Shown piece by piece: positions 1-4,363 of a stretch of 6,004 bases of DNA. The DNA comes from DATBLE01 sp046734415 (GTDB lineage Bacteria; Actinomycetota; Thermoleophilia; Gaiellales; Gaiellaceae), in NCBI GenBank assembly GCA_046734415.1, contig JBKPRD010000268.1, positions 1 through 6,004 on the forward strand, given 5' to 3'. How positions within the stretch are numbered: position 1 is the stretch's first letter; every line of letters starts with the position of its first letter. The position numbers and the translations under genes are program-made. The notes under the pieces are model-generated. The model searched no databases. It was not told the origin of the DNA and saw nothing but the letters and a program-made list of their open reading frames with translations.

Positions 1-422
1 TTGCACCTCAACCCCTGCGGGCAAAGGCAGCCTTCACGATCACTGGGGGCTCGGGTCGATACACCGGTGCCTCCGGAGGAGGCACATACACCGACCTCTC
101 CTACGGCCCGCCCGGCTTTCGCGGCAGAGATACCTGGACGGGCACGCTCGTCGTCCCGGGGCTCGATTTCGACCTGACCGCGCCGGTGCTCAGAGGGGCA
201 GTCGCCAAGTCCGTACGCGCTCCGAAAGGCAAGAAGAGCGCCCGTGTGGTCTACAGAGTCACGGCCGCCGACGACGTGGACGGTGCCCTCCCGGCCAATT
301 GCCCGCCGCGATCAGGAAGTCTGTTCAGGCTCGGCCGCACGACCGTCCGCTGCTCCGCCACGGATCAGAGCGCCAACACTGCCACGCGCACGTTCACCGT
401 CAGGGTCGTCGCCGCTAGTTAA
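1..422 (+). CDS. HYR-domain secreted/surface protein, 5' truncated by window edge
   Basis: The frame is open from base 3 to the TAA at 420-422 (139 residues visible), so the start and any signal peptide lie outside the window. Residues 10-55 are Gly/Thr/Ser-rich and strand-like, with GGSGRYTGASGGGTYT and DTWTGTL, the style of a small beta-barrel domain seen in exported actinobacterial proteins. From about residue 57 a linker (TAPVLRG) leads into a complete HYR (hyalin repeat) domain. Its hallmarks are ADDVDGALPANCPP, a GS-F-LGRTTVRCSATD core and a closing NTATRTFTVRV; the two cysteines (NCPP, VRCSA) are placed to form the usual disulfide. HYR domains are Ig-like extracellular modules that mediate adhesion or act as spacers. 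The protein stops right after the domain, with no sorting signal or membrane anchor, so it is probably released or anchored by its missing N-terminus. Domain call is strong; role is unknown. Confidence 0.85.
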   Translation, partial: APQPLRAKAAFTITGGSGRYTGASGGGTYTDLSYGPPGFRGRDTWTGTLVVPGLDFDLTAPVLRGAVAKSVRAPKGKKSARVVYRVTAADDVDGALPANCPPRSGSLFRLGRTTVRCSATDQSANTATRTFTVRVVAAS

Positions 423-424
423 CG

Positions 425-449
425 CCCGACGGACATCGCAAGCGTCGGG
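425..449 (+). terminator. Hairpin 3 nt after the HYR gene stop
   Basis: CCCGACG (425-431) and CGTCGGG (443-449) form a perfect 7-bp stem with an 11-nt loop, beginning two bases after the TAA. No T-run follows, which is common for terminators in high-GC actinobacteria. Likely the HYR gene's own terminator. Confidence 0.5.
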
Positions 450-502
450 TCGCCAGCGGTCCGGCTCGTTCGTCACGCCTCGCATCAAAGCGTCGAGCCC
501 GG

Positions 503-537
503 GTTGTGGGGGCGGCCGTAGCGCCGCCCCCACCAAC
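503..537. terminator. Very strong hairpin between convergent genes, probable bidirectional terminator
   Basis: GTGGGGGCGGC (506-516) pairs perfectly with GCCGCCCCCAC (523-533) around a 6-nt loop. GTT (503-505) and AAC (535-537) extend the stem past one bulged C (534). It lies between the end of the HYR gene (+) and the end of the HNH gene (-), as expected of a shared terminator. No poly-T tail is present on either strand. The rest of 423-659 holds no convincing intact gene. Confidence 0.6.
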
Positions 538-659
538 TCACCAGCCGACTAGCGCCTCGTAGTCGAGTTCCGTCTCGTCGGTCAGAACTCGCTGATGGCG
601 AGGTCTCGCTGGCCCACGTCCTGATCCGGGCCCACGGATCACCGCCAGCCATCGAGCAC
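538..659 (-). pseudogene. Possible out-of-frame C-terminal tail of the HNH gene or another lost gene
   Basis: Read on the minus strand in a different frame from the HNH gene, this stretch ends VLTDETELDYEALVGW followed by TGA (540-538). Those last 16 codons have strongly GC-biased third positions, as real genes here do, while the codons before them (about 588-659) do not. The stop lies directly against the strong hairpin at 503-537, where a minus-strand gene would be expected to end. It may be the true end of the HNH gene lost through a frameshift, or the remnant of another gene. I recognise no family. Confidence 0.25.
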
Positions 660-956
660 TCAGACGCAAGGGATTACCCCCTGCCTCGCGCGATGACGGT
701 CGGCGCAGAGGGCGAGCAGCTGGTCGATCGGCGGCAGCTCCGGCCCAACGGCCGAGAGCGGGCGGAGATGGTGCACCTGGAGCGAGACGTCGGCAGGGCC
801 GCAGTGGTCGCAGCGGTGCTGTGCGCGCTCGAGTACCTGCCGGCGTAGGCGCTGCCATGGTCGGCCTCGGATGCGGCGGTGTCGGGCGCAGAGGCCTTCA
901 TGGACGGCCGGGTGGGGGCAACCGGGGACGCCGCAGACGGATCGGGCTCGTGGCAT
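660..956 (-). CDS. Small HNH-endonuclease-like protein, degenerate active site
   Basis: A 98-residue product starting at ATG 956 (MPRARSVCG). The N-terminus has a Cys/His zinc-knuckle pattern (C8-x4-C13, C23-x2-H26) typical of phage and actinobacterial HNH proteins, followed by a basic stretch (RRIRGRPWQRLRRQVLER). The HNH core follows: C49-x2-C52, then VHHLRPLS with the histidine pair at 62-63, then LLALCADRHRAR. HNH proteins nick or cleave DNA using a metal held by these His residues, with structural zinc in the CxxC pairs. Here the second pair reads C84-x2-R87 instead of CxxC, and the usual Asn before the LxxLC segment appears to be Gln (Q79). The protein ends soon after, at IPCV. It is therefore either a divergent or a decaying nuclease. 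The start is supported by the homology-like MPRAR opening; no clear Shine-Dalgarno is visible. Confidence 0.6.
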   Translation of the reverse strand: MPRARSVCGVPGCPHPAVHEGLCARHRRIRGRPWQRLRRQVLERAQHRCDHCGPADVSLQVHHLRPLSAVGPELPPIDQLLALCADRHRARQGVIPCV

Positions 957-997
957 GGCTCGATGATGCATGGCCGGAACGGCCCCGCCCCTCGTCG

Positions 998-1003
998 TAC
1001 ACT
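998..1003 (+). promoter_or_regulatory. Putative -10 hexamer (TACACT), leaderless start
   Basis: TACACT fits the actinobacterial -10 pattern TANNNT and ends 8 nt before ATG 1012, placing a transcription start at or near the start codon. No Shine-Dalgarno precedes this ATG. No matching TTGAC -35 box is evident. Confidence 0.3.
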
Positions 1004-1011
1004 CGGCGCTG

Positions 1012-1518
1012 ATGGGGAGGTCGACTGTTGCCTTCGTCGGGACGCTCGTTGTCCTTGCGGGTTGGGGCTCGACGCTAAGCGACCTCAAGCCCGGCGACCG
1101 ACTTGGTCGGATGACTCTCGTCAGAGGTACGGTCGCCACGGCCGACCAAAAGCTCTTCGACATCTGCAACCCGATTGGGAGCGGCGGAACGAGCCACCGG
1201 AGCTGTGGACTTGTTCCTCGGGTACGGAAGCTCTTCATCGGCTACGGCCTGTTCGCGCCCCCACGGCAGATCAATACGGAGTGGGCGCGCAGAAGGTGGT
1301 CGGCGTGGCTGGACGGGCATCGAATCCGGCTCGCCGAGCTCGGAAGGAGCGATCGGACCCTCTTCGCCTTTCCGCCGGCGGGCGGGAAGGACGTGACGCT
1401 GCGCGAGTGGCGCGTCATGCTGGTCGGCGCGACGCCAGGCCGACACACCCGATACCGATCGCAAGACCCGAGCGGCACAGGCGACAACACCACTTGGACT
1501 TTTACGGTGGCGCGCTAA
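1012..1518 (+). CDS. Exported hypothetical protein, single beta-rich domain
   Basis: I recognise no named family. The chosen start, ATG 1012, gives 168 residues opening with a signal-peptide-like segment: MGRS, then hydrophobic VAFVGTLVVLAGW (6-18), with possible cleavage near residues 19-23. An in-frame ATG at 970 would add 14 residues that bury the signal, so it is less likely. Two cysteines (C52 in ICNP, C65 in SCGL) are placed for a disulfide in an exported protein. The middle has WARRRWSAWLDGHRIRLAELG and the end LREWRVMLVGATPGRHTRYR followed by TTWTFTVAR, which looks like the last strands of a beta-sandwich. HNH lies divergent upstream. Third codon positions are GC-rich throughout, supporting real coding. 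Likely a cell-envelope or secreted protein; role unknown. Confidence 0.65.
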   Translation: MGRSTVAFVGTLVVLAGWGSTLSDLKPGDRLGRMTLVRGTVATADQKLFDICNPIGSGGTSHRSCGLVPRVRKLFIGYGLFAPPRQINTEWARRRWSAWLDGHRIRLAELGRSDRTLFAFPPAGGKDVTLREWRVMLVGATPGRHTRYRSQDPSGTGDNTTWTFTVAR

Positions 1519-1540
1519 GGCGCTGGGGCGTAGAGCGCCT
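1518..1540 (+). terminator. Hairpin 1 overlapping the stop codon
   Basis: AGGCGCT (1518-1524) and AGCGCCT (1534-1540) form a perfect 7-bp stem with a 9-nt loop, starting on the last base of the TAA stop. First of three stacked hairpins. Confidence 0.45.
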
Positions 1541-1542
1541 AG

Positions 1543-1560
1543 CCTGGCCAGTGGGCCAGG
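1543..1560 (+). terminator. Hairpin 2, compact stem-loop
   Basis: CCTGGCC (1543-1549) and GGCCAGG (1554-1560) form a perfect 7-bp stem with a tight AGTG loop, two bases after hairpin 1. This is the best terminator candidate of the three; ATTT follows at 1562-1565. Confidence 0.5.
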
Positions 1561-1565
1561 GATTT

Positions 1566-1587
1566 CGCGGAGAAGCGCTCGTCCGCG
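1566..1587 (+). terminator. Hairpin 3 in the same trailer
   Basis: CGCGGA (1566-1571) and TCCGCG (1582-1587) form a perfect 6-bp stem with a 10-nt loop. It overlaps the left end of the long form of the intergenic repeat, so it may belong to the repeat rather than to termination. Confidence 0.35.
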
Positions 1588-1654
1588 GCGAGAGTTCGAC
1601 CCCGCCTCCCGGCCCGTGGTTATGTAGTTGCAGTCGCCCCTACTTAGAAAGCGT
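1575..1654 (+). repeat. Intergenic repeat copy A (long form)
   Basis: The core begins at 1619 (GTTATGTAGTTGCAGTCGCC, then CCTACTTAGAAAGCGT). It is preceded by a left arm, GAGAGTTCGACCCCGCC then TCCCGGCC, which recurs almost exactly in copy C. The arms GTAG and CTAC around the core are conserved between copies. The copy lies between the orphan secreted gene and the cupin, in the same orientation as the other four. Confidence 0.75.
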
Positions 1655-1751
1655 AACGCGCAAAGCCGGGCGCTCGCTGGTCGACATCGCGCGTTCGCCG
1701 GCGGGGGGTGTCATAGTCGGCGTGGCGGGCTTCGGACGGAGGAGGTTGGTA

Positions 1752-2114
1752 ATGGCTGGTGTCGAGAAGCGCAGCTTCGACTCTCCAGACGAGAGCCGGA
1801 CACCCGACAAGACGCGGGCGGACGTGGTGCATATGGGTGACACGACCGCTGCTCGCCTTACGCTCGAGCCTGGGTGGTCGTGGGCTCAGTGCATCAAGCC
1901 GGTGGTGGGAGGGGACAGTTGTCAGTTGAGACATCTGGGCGTTGCGCAGTCGGGAACGATGCGAATCACTCATGACGACGGCACCACCGTCGAAATCGGA
2001 CCTGGCGAGACGTACGTGATCGAACCCGGCCACCACGCAGAGGTGGTCGGTGATGAGACGTTTGTCGGCTTCGAGTTTCAGCGGGAGTCGGCCGAGGCGT
2101 ACGCACGCGCGTAG
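1752..2114 (+). CDS. Small cupin-domain protein
   Basis: A 120-residue single-domain cupin, an ordinary length for stand-alone cupins. The start ATG 1752 is fixed by a strong Shine-Dalgarno (GGAGGAGG, 1737-1744) seven bases upstream. The N-terminal arm reads RSFDSPDESRTPDKTRADVVHMGD. The barrel begins at RLTLEPGWSWAQCIKP, and SCQLRHLGVAQSGTM (56-70) takes the place of cupin motif 1, with H61 a possible metal ligand. Motif 2 is clear: GPGETYVIEPGHHAEVVGDE (84-103), with the PGHHA turn and a histidine ligand. Motif 1 lacks the full HxH pair, so metal binding may be reduced or different. Such proteins can be small enzymes, ligand sensors or isomerases; nothing here decides the substrate. It stands alone between repeat copies A and B, with its own trailer hairpins. 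Cytoplasmic; no signal peptide. Confidence 0.85.
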   Translation: MAGVEKRSFDSPDESRTPDKTRADVVHMGDTTAARLTLEPGWSWAQCIKPVVGGDSCQLRHLGVAQSGTMRITHDDGTTVEIGPGETYVIEPGHHAEVVGDETFVGFEFQRESAEAYARA

Positions 2115-2127
2115 CTGGTCTAACCGC

Positions 2128-2157
2128 GGCTTGCGGTTCGGTCGCGACCCGCAGGCC
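2128..2157 (+). terminator. Hairpin downstream of the cupin gene
   Basis: GGCTTGCGG (2128-2136) pairs with CCGCAGGCC (2149-2157), a 9-bp stem with one G-U pair, 13 nt after the cupin TAG. Its loop region contains GGTCGCGACC (2140-2149), a perfect 10-bp palindrome that could instead fold alone or bind a dimeric protein. Confidence 0.45.
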
Positions 2158-2161
2158 CGAT

Positions 2162-2179
2162 GTCGCGGCCCTACGCGAC
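2162..2179 (+). terminator. Second hairpin downstream of the cupin gene
   Basis: GTCGCG (2162-2167) and CGCGAC (2174-2179) form a perfect 6-bp stem with loop GCCCTA. It ends four bases before repeat copy B. Confidence 0.4.
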
Positions 2180-2183
2180 GCCG

Positions 2184-2223
2184 GTTATGTAGTTGTGGTC
2201 GGCCCTACTTCTCGTAGAAGCGG
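2184..2223 (+). repeat. Intergenic repeat copy B
   Basis: This copy carries the consensus core GTAGTTGTGGTCGGCCCTAC, preceded by GTTAT and followed by TTCTCGTAGAAGCGG, where CTTCT-CGT-AGAAG forms a small hairpin. It lies in the 213-bp gap between the convergent cupin and reductase genes. GCGGCCCTACGC at 2166 repeats part of the core just upstream. Confidence 0.75.
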
Positions 2224-2260
2224 GGCAAGCCTCCACCCGACCGTCGTACTTCCCGCAAAA

Positions 2261-2298
2261 CGCGACGCGGCGGCCTGGGGCGAGTCAGAGGCGTCGCG
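2261..2298 (-). terminator. Inverted repeat downstream of the reductase gene
   Basis: CGCGACGC (2261-2268) and GCGTCGCG (2291-2298) are perfect 8-bp inverted arms with a 22-nt spacer, starting about 30 nt past the reductase stop on the minus strand. A plausible terminator, but the long spacer makes this uncertain. Confidence 0.3.
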
Positions 2299-2327
2299 AG
2301 ACGGCGGTAGCCGCACGGTCGATCTGC

Positions 2328-3397
2328 CTACGGCACGAGCACCAGCTTTCCCACGGACGCGGACTTCTCGAGCAGCTCATGCGCGCGGCGCGCGTCCGCG
2401 AGTGGCAGCCGCTCGGCCACGATCGGGTGGATCTCGCCACGACGGAGCAATTCGAGCAGCACGAGGAAGTCCTCCCGGAACCACTCCGGGTCACGGGGAC
2501 CTCCACCCACGGGAAGCGGTCGGCGACTCCCCACGGGAAGCACCTGGTGCCCTTCGCGCAGCTTCTGGATCCGGTAGGCGGACACCTGCCGGCTGGGCGA
2601 GAGCAGGCCCCAAAGCCCGACGGTGGCGGTTGCCGCGTACCACTCGATCCATCCTCGCCAGCTCCTGTGCCCGTGCGAGATTGTGGAGGAGTGGCCGTAA
2701 ATGACAAGCCGCCCGCCTGGCCGCAGCGCGCGGAAAGAGCGCAGCGAGATCTTGCCGCCGAGCCCATCGAGCACCACGTCCACACCTCTCTCGGGGAGCT
2801 CGTGCAACCGCGCCAAGAAGTCCTCGCTGCGATAGTCGATCGCCACCGCGCCGAGCCGCTCACCGCGGCACGGTCGCGAGCAGAACAGGTTCCGAACAGA
2901 CGGAGCCCGGCCACCGCTCCGAGCTCGAGGACAGCGGTGCCGACCCGGCCGGCCGCGCCGTGCACGAGCACCATCTCGCCGCGCTTGACCTTCGCTGTGC
3001 GGTGCAGCAGCTGGTAGGCAGTCATGTAGGTGAACACGAGGCTGACGACCTCCGCCGGGTCGAGGTCCTCGGGCACCTCGACCGCATTCACCTCCGGCAC
3101 GCACACGCGCTCCGCGTCAGCACCCCACACCGTCAACGCTCCGATACGGTCCCCGACTCGCAGCCTCTCGCAGCCAGGGCCGAGCTCCTCGACGACGCCG
3201 ACGAGCTCGTAGCCGGGCGTGAACGGCGGCTTCGGCACGCCGAGGTAGGTGCCGGCGCGCAGCATTGCGTCGGTGTAGGACACGCCGGCAGCCAAAACCC
3301 TGACGCGGACCTCGCCCGACCCCGGCCGGGGATCGTCAGTCTCCACGACCCTCAAGACCTCGGGGCCGCCGAAGTGATCAACAATCACGCGCTTCAT
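2328..3397 (-). pseudogene. Zinc-independent MDR / quinone-oxidoreductase-like (VAT1-like) gene with one frameshift
   Basis: Starts at ATG 3397 after a GGGAG-type Shine-Dalgarno. The N-terminal half is a typical GroES-like MDR catalytic domain: VDHFGGPEVLRVVE, EVRVRVLAAGVSYTDAMLRAGTY, PFTPGYELVGVVEELGPG and VGDRIGAL. The Rossmann turn HGAAGRVG (146-153) binds NAD(P)H. Zinc-ligand cysteines of the classical alcohol dehydrogenases are absent, as expected for the QOR/VAT1 branch. After V179 (GTG, 2863-2861) this frame turns to nonsense, while the -1 frame continues perfectly as ERLGAVAIDYRSEDFLARLH through VVLDGLGG, WRGWIEWYAATA and a C-terminus ending GKLVLVP, TAG at 2330-2328. One base (a G on the coding strand, next to 2861) is missing. 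The joined product would be 356 residues, NAD(P)H-dependent and soluble. The reading may be a pseudogene, a sequencing error or, less likely, programmed slippage. Family call is strong; substrate unknown. Confidence 0.85.
2506..2541 (-). repeat. 12-bp direct repeat within an apparent in-frame insertion in the reductase
   Basis: CCCACGGGAAGC occurs at 2506-2517 and 2530-2541, offset 24 bp, and encodes the repeated LPVG motif of HQVLPVGSRRPLPVGGG. It lies between KLRE and DPEWFREDF, positions that are nearly adjacent in the relatives I recall, so about 20 residues look added here. Confidence 0.5.
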
Positions 3398-3530
3398 CGG
3401 CCTTCTCCCTTCAGCGTGTGACTTGACGCACCACGCTCACACCACCGTTGATGCTGGACATCGGGTTTTCTACGGATCCTTCTTCACAAGCCGGGCGATC
3501 CCGCTACCTGTCGCACTCCGACCAGGCGAG

Positions 3531-3608
3531 GTGCTTCTCGTGGAGAGAGTTCGACCCGCCTCCCGGCCGTATTGATGTAGTTTGTGGTCGGCCCTACTTG
3601 AACCGCGT
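3531..3608 (+). repeat. Intergenic repeat copy C (long form)
   Basis: The left arm GAGAGTTCGACCCGCC then TCCCGGCC (3545-3568) matches copy A apart from one missing C. The core (3571-3608) reads ATTGATGTAGTTTGTGGTCG, then GCCCTACTTGAACCGCGT. It lies between the start of the reductase gene and the end of the SnoaL-like gene. TGGTCGG in the core (3585-3591) is complementary to CCGACCA at 3518-3524. The rest of 3398-3530 shows no gene; it must hold the reductase promoter, which I could not place. Confidence 0.75.
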
Positions 3609-3627
3609 GTGACGTATGACCCGCTAC

Positions 3628-3993
3628 CTACGCGGGGCTGCTGGGTTCGGCCGGGTGCGGCATCCACCATTCGGTGAACTCGCGGCATCTTCCGTCGGGA
3701 TCGAGGCGCATTACCCAGAGATTGCTGTAGACGCTCGGCGGTTCCGTATAGGTGGCCGTGCCCGTGATGATTGCGACTTCCGGGGTCACGCTAAGTGGTT
3801 GCCACTCGAACGTCGCCTGCCCGGGCTCGTCCTTGCGAGCCAGCCAGCGGTCAATGATTTCCGCGCGCCCCCGCCAGGGCGGAGAAAACGGCTCGGTGTA
3901 GTAGAGAGCGTCGTCCGTAAACAGGGCGCGGATCTCATCTGGATCGTTCGAGTTCCACGCCCCGATGTACCGCTCCATCCACTCCGTCAGCAC
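3628..3993 (-). CDS. SnoaL-like / NTF2-fold small protein
   Basis: A 121-residue product with the SnoaL-like (NTF2 superfamily) layout: an N-terminal helix pair, TEWMERYIGAWNSNDPDEIRA, then LFTDDALYYTEPFSPPWRGRAEIIDRWLARKDE, then strands TFEWQPLSVTPEVAIITGTATY and SNLWVMRLDPDGRCREFTEWWMPHP. The cone-shaped fold serves polyketide cyclases, ketosteroid-isomerase-like enzymes and many uncharacterised proteins. The acidic and aromatic residues (D27, D28, Y31, Y32, E115-equivalent FTEWW region) line the pocket in relatives, but a reaction cannot be assigned. I chose GTG 3993 because LTEWMERY is where the fold begins and TAGGCT lies 7 nt upstream. A GTG at 4032 would add 13 residues that do not resemble the fold. 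Cytoplasmic, monocistronic; repeat C lies just beyond its stop. Confidence 0.82.
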   Translation of the reverse strand: MLTEWMERYIGAWNSNDPDEIRALFTDDALYYTEPFSPPWRGRAEIIDRWLARKDEPGQATFEWQPLSVTPEVAIITGTATYTEPPSVYSNLWVMRLDPDGRCREFTEWWMPHPAEPSSPA

Positions 3994-4000
3994 GCCCCCG

Positions 4001-4006
4001 AGCCTA
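4001..4006 (-). promoter_or_regulatory. Putative -10 hexamer (TAGGCT), leaderless start
   Basis: On the minus strand TAGGCT fits TANNNT and ends 7 nt before GTG 3993, placing the transcript's 5' end at or next to the start codon. This also supports 3993 over 4032 as the start. No good -35 box is visible. Confidence 0.3.
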
Positions 4007-4074
4007 CACGCGCCGAGTATTTGAACTTGCACCCCGCCGAGGACCCGCTCAGCTCACTAGCGGTCGGTGTAGCG

Positions 4075-4197
4075 TCAGCGCCGAACCAGGCCCACGAACC
4101 CGACGTGCGTTCCGTCCGGCGACCAGATGGGCATCGCCAATGCCGGCTTCCCGTGCCGGGTGAAAAAGGCGTGCCTGTTAGTTGCGGTCGGCCCTGC
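4075..4197 (-). pseudogene. C-terminal remnant, possibly of a WD40-like/TolB-type propeller
   Basis: A minus-strand frame with no start codon runs from the repeat D region to TGA at 4077-4075. Outside the repeat it reads AFFTRHGKPALAMPIWSPDG, then THVGFVGLVRR. The IWSPDGT-HVGFV piece resembles the blade motif of PD40/TolB-like propellers, where SPDG follows Trp. The N-terminal side is cut at repeat copy D. This reads as the stranded 3' end of a deleted gene; the motif is short, so the family is uncertain. Confidence 0.35.
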
Positions 4198-4208
4198 TTA
4201 GACAGCGT
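4177..4208 (+). repeat. Intergenic repeat copy D
   Basis: Reads GTTAGTTGCGGTCGGCCCTG, then CTTAGACAGCGT. Relative to the consensus, GTAG has become TTAG and CTAC has become CTGC, so the terminal pairing is weakened. The copy sits exactly between two truncated minus-strand gene fragments. The 3' half, CTTAGACAGCGT, is closest to copy A. Confidence 0.65.
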
Positions 4209-4309
4209 GCGGCGCGAGTGGTCGGCTTATCGGCCGTAAGCGTGCTCGCGATGCGCTCGAGCGCGTCCACGAGGACGCGGCCGAAGCGGTATGCCTCGAT
4301 CCGCGACAT
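4178..4309 (-). pseudogene. 43-codon remnant starting like an Mth938/DUF498-type protein
   Basis: ATG 4309 opens a minus-strand frame of 43 codons with very high GC at third positions. The first 15 residues, MSRIEAYRFGRVLVD, resemble the opening of small Mth938-like (DUF498) proteins (IE-Y-FG-VVDG). After that the sequence (ALERIASTLTADKP) leaves the family pattern, and the last residues, CLSRADRN plus the TAA at 4180-4178, are encoded by repeat copy D. Known family members are near 110-130 residues, so this is at best an N-terminal stub ended by the repeat. No Shine-Dalgarno is evident. The family match rests on 15 residues only. Confidence 0.35.
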
Positions 4310-4324
4310 CGTTGGAAGGGTAGA

Positions 4325-4353
4325 GGCGGCCGGAGCCGCGGGCGCCCGCCGCC
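4325..4353 (-). terminator. GC-rich hairpin downstream of the SMP-30-like gene
   Basis: GGCGGC (4325-4330) and GCCGCC (4348-4353) flank GCGGGCGCCCGC (4338-4349), a perfect 12-bp palindrome. The structure begins about 11 nt after the SMP-30-like stop codon on the minus strand and has no T-run. It is a likely terminator. Confidence 0.45.
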
Positions 4354-4363
4354 TCGCCAGGCG

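Noticed and set aside
975..998. ECF-sigma promoter (GGAAC at 976-980 with a CGTC-like box)
   Set aside because: The spacing to the CGTC at 993-996 is too short for the usual 16-17 bp.
1591..1614. tRNA gene from the GTTCGACC T-loop-like stretch (also at 3545-3568)
   Set aside because: The flanking bases do not form a T-stem, and no anticodon arm, D-arm or acceptor stem can be built around it.
879..1751. Upstream extension of the cupin frame giving a 411-codon protein
   Set aside because: The extension overlaps the secreted orphan gene in another frame and crosses three hairpins and repeat A. The cupin has its own strong Shine-Dalgarno at 1737-1744 and an N-terminus typical of stand-alone cupins.
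2193..3017. Long plus-strand frame of 274 codons opposite the reductase
   Set aside because: It is the antisense of a clearly recognisable MDR gene, has no family pattern, and its composition follows from the opposite strand's codon bias.
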